A model generated the notes under the pieces. The model was not told the origin of the DNA, did not search any database, and saw only the letters and a program-made list of their open reading frames with translations. Shown piece after piece: positions 61,451 through 64,000 of a DNA stretch of 64,000 bases (positions are counted from its first letter, which is position 1; every line of letters begins with the position of its first letter). The DNA lies in NCBI GenBank assembly GCA_027574665.1, contig CM050662.1, positions 4,060,501-4,124,500 of the forward strand, read 5' to 3'. Made by a program: the position numbers and the translations under genes. This DNA is from Rhynochetos jubatus (taxonomy: Eukaryota; Chordata; Aves; Eurypygiformes; Rhynochetidae).

Positions 61451-61724
61451 TTACATAGCGTCACTGAAATCGGAATCTGAAACACTATCTCTAATTATAA
61501 TGAAGTTTTTCTTTGGCACTTCATATTTTCTCTCAGCCTCACAATATTCTGATAATTGCAGCCTTTTTTCCATCCTTCTAGCTTTAATTTGCAGCCCATC
61601 ACTACGTTGGCTAAGAGAATCAATCTTTAAGGTCATTACCTCAAGCTCTTTCCCAATATGTTCTCCTGTAGTTTGAATAGATTGTGGTGTTCTTCCTTCA
61701 GATCTTTATTTTTCTCTTCTGTGG
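61451..61724 (-). pseudogene. Coiled-coil-like coding relic, family unknown
   Basis: On the minus strand, two adjoining frames read like one protein rich in Lys, Glu, Gln and Leu. The first (about 61724-61640) reads TEEKNKDLKEEHHNLFKLQ and onward, then hits a stop. The second (from about 61665 to the TAA at 61451-61453) contains EVMTLKIDSLSQRSDGLQI, then MEKRLQLSEYCEAERKYE, and ends FSDAM. The heptad-like spacing of Leu/Ile suggests a coiled coil. The frames differ by one base, as in a pseudogene with an indel. Alternatively this is an exon: CAATCAG|CC and TTGAG|GTAATG would bound 61640-61724, and an acceptor at CTACAG|G would fit the second frame. The segment is AT-rich within GC-rich flanks. 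I do not recognise the protein. A degraded LINE ORF1, a processed pseudogene or an unknown gene's last exon are all possible. Confidence 0.35.
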
Positions 61725-61744
61725 CTGATTGAGACAAATTACCC

Positions 61745-64000
61745 CAGGGTGAGGAACAAGCCTGATGCTGTGTCCTCAGCACCAAGCATCACCGGCGCTG
61801 GCTCCAGCGAGCACAGAGTGGTCCCTCTGAAGCATTGCTCGCTGAAGAAGCCTGGTAATGGTATCGTGGAGTTTCTCACTGCAGCTCCACGAGGGAGTGG
61901 GTATTTTTGCAGCTGTGATGCTGATACCCTAAGGTGGGCCCTGGAAATAAGTGATGGAGAGCACTCAGTGCACTGGGGTCCTGCCACCAGCCAGCCTTGG
62001 AGGGACCACCAGTAGCACCACCTCTGCAGCTGGGTTTGCACAGGAATTTGTAGGTTTTCCTGAAAACACCACCACTGTGTGTTCAGAAGCAAGTGCTGGG
62101 ACCCCATGTTCCAGCGCTGGCCTGAGGACAACCCACCCTGCCCACCCTCTTGTGCCCAGGGCTTCAGCAAGGAGCTGAGCCAGGGCTGTCGGCTGCTTCA
62201 CTGCCTTCTCCGCCCACAAGAAGCCAGACGTGTCTGCGTCCCCGTGGAGACAGGCTTCATCTGATCGGCCTGGCACGATCCCATCAGCACAACGAACCAG
62301 GAGACATTGCCTGTCGTGGGTCAATTCGACCCGTGGGAGCGCTTGGGCTTCCCAGCACGTGGGTCTGACGTGGCATCGGTGCAGCGTGAGAGACGGGCAA
62401 TGTCAGGAAAATGTGAGATGGCTTTTCATTTCCTCTGCCCTTCAGTGAGTAGCAAGGGCAGTTCAGTGTAATATATAATTATAGCTGCACAGCAAACAGG
62501 GCTGTATGTGGAAAGAGTTTTCCCTCCTGCGTGCTGGCTATAAATCACCTCTCGACGCCGAGTGCTACCTGTAAAAGCTGAAGCTTTTCTTAGCACCTCA
62601 GCATCCCCGGTGGGCAGTAACGCTGCGCCGAGGCTCTGTTTGTATTCAGGCAAGCTCTTCAATAATTCCAGATGTCATGTATTGACATATTTTTTTATTT
62701 ATAAAGGCTCAAGCTAACTGTTTTGGCCCAAGTTTGACTACTCCTGGGAACCTCGTTGCTCTTCCCCCCGCAGCACTCTGTCCTGCCTGGGAAGTAGCTG
62801 TGGGTGGAGACGCTGCTGCCTTATGGGTGTTAATTTTATTTTCCCCGTGGCAGAGCTGGGCTGCAGGTCTGAGGCTCACTGCTGTGGTTTTGGCTTTTTA
62901 TCACAGCCCTTTGGTTGGTCCCAGGGGATGGGGAACATCTTGTGTCCCATGGCTGTGGCAGCAGGTGAGGGATGAGGCTGTGGGTCAAGTTAAGCATCCA
63001 GTGAAAAACTGCCCATAACCACAAACAATTAGGTTTTTTAAAATGTGTTGGCCTTTCCCTGGCGATACAGGACAAGAAGGGAAATCAGTTTAAAGGCTTG
63101 AAACATGAAGTCTCAAGTGAAATATTTATTTTACCAACATCCCCTTATCCCTGTTCCTTTTAAGCAAAGTGAGATTTTATAACCTTGTTTGGCCACTGTC
63201 TAGATGGCATTACGGATGGCAATAACTGTCTTTTTGGGGGCAGAAAGAGAAAAAATTAGTCAATATGTGCTGTAGAAATTGCTGCTGTTCTTCTTGGTGT
63301 CTGATCCCGTTTCCCCGAGGACAAAGACCAGAACAGGCAGAGCAAGAGGAAGGAGCGGAGGTGGCTGCCTGCTCTGACCCATCCTCGCTGGGAGATGTGG
63401 AGACCCTGTTCCCACTTCCCATGGGGATGGCAGCAGCACGGGGCTGTATCCACCCAGGGTGGTGCAAGGAGCATTTGGGAACCAGGGCACTGTATGCACA
63501 GGTCTGTGCCTTTGGCCCACTGTCCCCATCCTAGGGGAATAGCACTGCTCCCCATTTGGCTGCCAAAGCCACCTCTGAAATGTCAAAATTCGGATAAACT
63601 AGTAATTTTTCTGCAGAGTACAAAATCCCAGTGGATCAACCACAAAACCTGCAGTAAAGGACACATCCTCCCAGCTCTTATTTGTGTGCTGGCCCTCGTC
63701 TGCACTGTCCCTGGCTCTCATTAGTGGGAATTTATTCCCGCAGCCGGCTCGGTGGGTTACCTGCCCACGCTGCAGGCAGTCTGTGCTGCCCCTGCCCGTT
63801 ACCATGGGTGGGTGCCAGCATGTCGGCTCTGTCCCCGGGACCCCTACCCTCCCAGAGAGCTGCCCCAGAGGAGCTCCCCGGCTGGGAAAGAAATAACATT
63901 TGCAGCTGATTCCCTGTTCCGCACCTAATTTGGATCCAGCAAAAGCAGGACCGTAAGCAACACTAACTCAGCAGCCGTGTTTAGGTGCAATCTGTGGTGC
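61745..64000. other. Intergenic DNA, no gene seen
   Basis: Mostly GC-rich unique sequence to the right edge, with AT-richer patches at 62460-62510, 62660-62710 and 63085-63200. I looked for further coding blocks upstream of the relic on the minus strand and found none. Chance open frames only. Confidence 0.55.

Overview
This window is vertebrate nuclear DNA, almost certainly from a bird. The evidence is CR1 retroposon copies with the avian 3'-tail signature, one GC-rich CpG-island promoter, isolated short exons with GT-AG borders, and no operon-like gene packing. Only one protein-coding gene is securely recognised: CTNNA1 (alpha-E-catenin), on the minus strand. Its first coding exon, with the start codon and residues 1-35, lies at 1392-1498. 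The 5' neighbourhood of the gene fits a CpG-island promoter at about 17.49-18.27 kb, so intron 1 spans roughly 16.5 kb. Exon 3 and the rest of the gene lie off the left edge.

Layout: 1-1391 is the start of intron 2. 1392-1498 is exon 2. 1499 to about 18.0 kb is intron 1, with two 5'-truncated CR1 copies (3.37-4.02 and 10.41-10.63 kb), several homopolymers and one cluster of transcription-factor-like motifs near 14.9 kb. About 17.49-18.27 kb is the CpG island with the promoter and probable non-coding exon 1. It includes a 20-bp direct duplication of an ETS/Sp1-like module.

From 18.27 to 64 kb I find no convincing gene. This 45.7-kb stretch lies upstream of CTNNA1. GC-rich, CTGCAG-rich DNA alternates with short AT-rich islands that look like conserved non-coding (regulatory) DNA, though conservation cannot be tested here. 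Distinct structures in it are: a pair of inverted ~320-bp repeats (34.18-34.50 and 35.97-36.29 kb); a TATA-containing promoter-like segment (37.24 kb) followed 0.65 kb later by a 184-codon open frame; an AT-rich degenerate satellite (44.35-44.53 kb); a decayed CR1 tail interrupted by a 23-C run (54.04-54.13 kb); an old-repeat-like palindrome (60.72-60.79 kb); and a coiled-coil-like coding relic on the minus strand (61.45-61.72 kb).

I found no new multi-gene system. The items most worth checking are the inverted-repeat pair, the coding-like relic, the old palindrome and the duplicated promoter module. The many open frames of 60-230 codons are expected by chance in GC-rich non-coding DNA and are not annotated as genes.
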